Shown piece after piece: positions 60,762-64,000 of a stretch of 64,000 nt of DNA. The first letter of the stretch is position 1. Every line of letters begins with the position of its first letter. Made by a program: the position numbers and the translations under genes. Origin of the DNA: Alligator mississippiensis (Eukaryota > Chordata > Crocodylia > Alligatoridae); the NCBI RefSeq assembly GCF_030867095.1, contig NC_081828.1:217217978-217281977 (forward strand), read 5' to 3'. The notes beneath the pieces were generated by a model. The model did no database searches. It worked only from the letters and a program-made list of their open reading frames with translations, and was not told the origin of the DNA.

Positions 60762-60860
60762 TTAATAATAAAAGATAGTTTAGGCAAGGTTCTTCGAGTA
60801 GATGTGATATCTTTTATTAGACCAAATGAGTAGCTGGAAAAAAGTTCTTAGCACGGTTAC
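60762..60860 (-). mobile_element. diverged relative of the Penelope-like element
   Basis: CAAGGTTCTTCGAGTAGATG then GATATCTTTTATTAGACCAA and GGAAAAAAGTTCTTAGCACG follow the order of the 52643-52720 arm. The hammerhead-like part is not recognisable. Confidence 0.6.
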
Positions 60861-61432
60861 AACCAACAACCCAGCACAAGTTAGTTTAGTAGCTTTACCT
60901 CCCAGATGTCCCTCAAGAATTGGCACTTGGAAGGCTACACTTATACACATTTTTTTCCATGAATTTCAGGAGGCACTGCCAATTTTCAGAGATCAAGAAA
61001 AGTCCCCAGTTAACTGCCGGAATACCTGAAACCAAGACAAACCCTCTCCACAAGACAAGAAAGTGCTAAAGTTGGTCTGCTCAGAAACAAACGTGGTCAC
61101 TGCAATTTCCGGAACTGCATTTTCCATTTAATGGTGGGAAAAGGAAAGCAAGAGGAGAGCAATTTCCCTGCACTGCACTCTGACTGCGTCTGCCAAACCC
61201 GAGACTCTCTGCAGGGTACTATGACAATGCAGGATCGATGCCAGGTTGTTTCAGATCCTTGCACTTGTGCCAAATTATCTGTGATAAGCTGTGGTGCAGA
61301 ATACAGTGGGAACACAGTTGCCCCCATTTTGCAAGCACTGCAGTGGTTTCAGTGGTAATAGTGGCATGGGCAGTTCATTGGTTCCTAGATTTAACAGCCT
61401 ATCACCGGAATAACTATATTAAATATTTATCC

Positions 61433-61445
61433 AACCCCCCCCCCA
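61433..61445. repeat. poly-C run
   Basis: A run of about 11 C between CCAA and AGTCCAAT. No other structure. Confidence 0.7.
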
Positions 61446-63019
61446 GTCCAATATCGGCTACTTAAGCTACACGTTAAAAAAAAAGTGCATCACCACACTG
61501 TGCCTGAATGCTATGGGGCATTATATGAAGAGCATTATTGTCCCAGTTATAAAGTGCAAGAACAGAGATTTGGATATAAATGTGCACAAATGATAACATG
61601 GGCCCAAAAAGACCATGAGTTTAAAAATATATTAAAGTTTTCTTGGCTGAATTCCTGAGTTTTCCAAGTACTTGCTTCATGTTAAAGTTTCTCTCTACAA
61701 TCTAGGGGGAAAAAAAAAGGTGAGCTACCTACACAGTCACCTGATTCCAGAAGCTGGAGCTTTAAGGAAGAAACCCTCAATGTCATGAGAGGCCAACATG
61801 GGAAACATCAAGAGTGCCCGGAGCTCCTCTCAACATGAACATGAACCCCGAGGCTGCACCTTCTAGCCCCAAAGCCCCTCAAGGCCCTGCTGTGCCCAGT
61901 GGGTCAGCCTCAGGCCAGTCTTCTGTTTTGTGTTTGGAAATGTAAAAATTTGAACAAGCTCAAAACCAAAGTCCTGGCATCCAAAAATCTCCCGAGTTTC
62001 CCAGACTAAGTTTACGTTCATTCACACAAGGCCAAATGCTTCTCCACAAGAAAATGCAGGGATTAATAAAGCATCCTTCCAAAAGAGGTTCTCCGACAAA
62101 GCCCACCGCACCAAAATAAAGCTATGCTACGTGTCATGGTGCGGATGGACAGAACACGACAACTTGCCCGTGCCAGAAAGCTTCACTCGCTGCTCTGCTC
62201 CTAATCACGTGCAATCAGTGAAACACCCAGGGCCCGGTTCACTACATCCTACAGCAAAGCGTTTGGAGGGACCAGACCTTCTCATCGCACGTAAGAAAAA
62301 GAAAGAGAAACGCCATTCCCAGGAGCCATCTGTTCTGCTCAGCATCTCTCCCAATCCTGCCTGAGATTCTTGGGGGCTTTGAAAGAGATAAAAAAAGAAG
62401 CTAACTCCACCCTGAGAGTAAGAAAGGAAAAGCAGAGGCAGGGAGCCTTAGCAGGGAAGTACAGATAACAGAACCGAAACGGGCTCAACTATCTCTCTTG
62501 TATGCAGATATCCAAAGGGGTCGGCTTTGAGGCTGCTACTTGCTTTAGTGGAATTGGTTCAGTATTTGGAAGCGCTGTGAGCATTTCCCGTAGTAGTGAA
62601 ATGCATGTCACCCCCTATTTAAGGCAAACCCAAATGACAGGATGTTAACAACGCTCGGACAGGGACTGAGCTCACAGCTAACTTTGGCTGCCCCAGTTTT
62701 GTGTGTCTGAAGGCTGTGCCCCCCTTCATGGAGGGCTGATGCAGATCGGATCAGTGGAAGCCGCACCGGGACATGACGCCAATTGAGAAAACGTCTTTCT
62801 GATTCCTCATTGCTGGAACTCAGTTCGAACAAACTGGTGAGAGTGGGCAGGAGTCTTCTCGCTGGGACGCATTCTTCTTTCACCTAACGCTCCCGGCATG
62901 CATCTAGACAGCAGGAGTGAAAAAGGGTTAGGGTTAGGGTGCAAGAGGCACATGTTGCTGCGGTTAAGGAGATCAAGCACACAGCGAGCTGCTGGCAATG
63001 CAGTCCCTGCCCTGAGCCA

Positions 63020-63190
63020 CTCAGTTTCCATAGGATTCATAGGCGTTAGGGGCTGGAAGGGACCAGTGCATCGGGTCCAGTCCCCCTACACTCAAGCAGA
63101 AAAGACTGCTGGGGCAGATGACCCCAGCAGGGTGGCCATTAAGAGGCTCTTCCTCCAATGCCAGGTCCACCTCCACAAGCAGTGCTGCCA
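63020..63190 (-). mobile_element. CR1-type LINE 3' fragment
   Basis: TCATAGGCGTTAGGGGCTGG, AAGGGACCAGTGCATCGGGT, then ACCCCAGCAGGGTGGCCATT, the same tail type as 17490. 5' truncated. Confidence 0.7.
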
Positions 63191-63299
63191 CGATGACCTG
63201 CCTGCCCACCCTTCTCTTCTGCCCTCAAATAAACGATCTTCCCCTCTGCCTTCCCAAGTTGCTTCAAAGTAGCAGGAGGGAAATTGCTATTTTCCTGCT

Positions 63300-63550
63300 G
63301 TGGTCTCAAGTTGCAGCAAGGGAGGTATAGGTTGGATGTTAGGAAAAAACTCTCACTAGGAGGGTGGTGAAACACTGGAAGTTACCCAGAGAGGTGGCGG
63401 CATCTCCCACCCTTGGAGGTGTTTAAGACCTGGCTAGACAAAGCCTTGGCTGGGATGATGGAGTTGGGGCTGGTCCTGCTTGGAGCAGGGGGTCGGACTA
63501 GATGTGAGCTCCCGAGGTCCCTTCAACCCCCATCATCTGTGATCCTAATA
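63300..63550 (+). mobile_element. CR1-type LINE 3' fragment
   Basis: Plus strand: AGGTTGGATGTTAGGAAAAA, GGGTGGTGAAACACTGGAAG, then TGGGATGATGGAGTTGGGGC and a tail GAGGTCCCTTCAACCCCCAT. Same subfamily as 27012 but opposite orientation; head to head with the copy at 63020. Confidence 0.85.
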
Positions 63551-64000
63551 TTGACCCTAGAGGTCAGACTGGGCCAAATGCCCTTCCATTTCCCAGAGCT
63601 GAACAGCCTGCAAAGACAGAACATTGCTTTTGTTTCCTCCTATTGCCACATCTTTATCACAAGACTCAATATTTGGAGTTTTCACATGCTTTCCCTGACT
63701 TTTGCACTGAGAAGTTTCCCTTATGTCAAATGACCGCTCTTCAGTAAAGCAAAACCCAGACAAGATGGTCATTTCCTTACAAGTCTTCGCATGAAGCCAG
63801 GCTGCCAACAGCAGAATAGCACCGTGTCACTTGTTTTGTGGCACTCGTAGTTAGCAGCACGACAAAAGCATTCTTAATGAATTGTAAGATCTACTCTCTC
63901 ATGTTTGTATTTAGTGGGTCCCTTTCGTTCAGGAGATATCCGTTTGCTGGGCTGTCAGTAAAGCAAACGTTTGAAAGATCTGGCTGCTGTACCACAGGTA

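Larger units (their letters stand above)
34403..64000. other. CCM2 intron 1 and/or 5' flank; no further exon established
   Basis: No second recognisable gene, tRNA or rRNA was seen. The expected small first coding exon of CCM2 (about ten codons, acidic then Lys-rich, phase 0 end) was not located, so it is probably beyond 64000 or too diverged to see. The region is dominated by repeats described separately, with unremarkable unique DNA between (36700-41890, 42140-44280, 45640-47210, 57000-60750, 61000-62990). Confidence 0.55.

Noticed and set aside
62924..62940. Telomere-like TTAGGG repeats
   Set aside because: Only about two and a half units; too short to call an interstitial telomeric site.

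Overview
The window is vertebrate nuclear DNA, most likely from a sauropsid and probably a crocodilian (a turtle is the main alternative). Two spliced protein-coding genes are present. The rest is intron and intergenic sequence littered with CR1-type LINE fragments, short hAT-like elements with 8-bp target duplications, foldback elements and one Penelope-like foldback. The assignment rests on the repeat mix and on protein similarity recalled from memory; no database was searched.

Layout. At 1-1227 (+) are the last four coding pieces of a NAC-alpha-domain gene, best matched by NACAD rather than NACA, followed by a short 3' UTR with AATAAA at 1353. Then comes about 10.6 kb of intergenic DNA. 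It holds an almost perfect 17-bp polypyrimidine minisatellite (3514-4274), GC-rich sequence, a CR1 3' end near 6600, and a repeat-poor stretch (6610-11515) that may be distal 3' UTR or noncoding RNA. On the minus strand, 34402 down to 12011, are nine consecutive coding exons of CCM2 (cerebral cavernous malformations 2, malcavernin). Every junction has GT/AG and every phase joins, giving 443 codons. The usual tiny first coding exon was not found. From 34403 to the right edge is therefore mostly CCM2 intron 1 or 5' flank. A possible alternative first exon (four codons plus a GTAGGT donor) lies at 39948-39959.

NACAD and CCM2 are arranged tail to tail, as in human 7p13, so this is a conserved syntenic block. 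NACAD relates to the nascent polypeptide-associated complex at the ribosome. CCM2 is the adaptor linking KRIT1 and MEKK3 in endothelial cells. Nothing suggests a joint function.

The most interesting non-gene structures are: (1) a 296-bp element at 52606-52901 with two perfect 122-bp inverted arms, a 15-bp loop and a 14-bp target duplication, each arm carrying a hammerhead-ribozyme-like core typical of Penelope-like elements; (2) the 17-bp minisatellite; (3) several nested transposon insertions (45021-45630, 50316-51729); (4) a large imperfect foldback at about 53980-54465; (5) a local duplication shared by 43921-44050 and 48751-48860.
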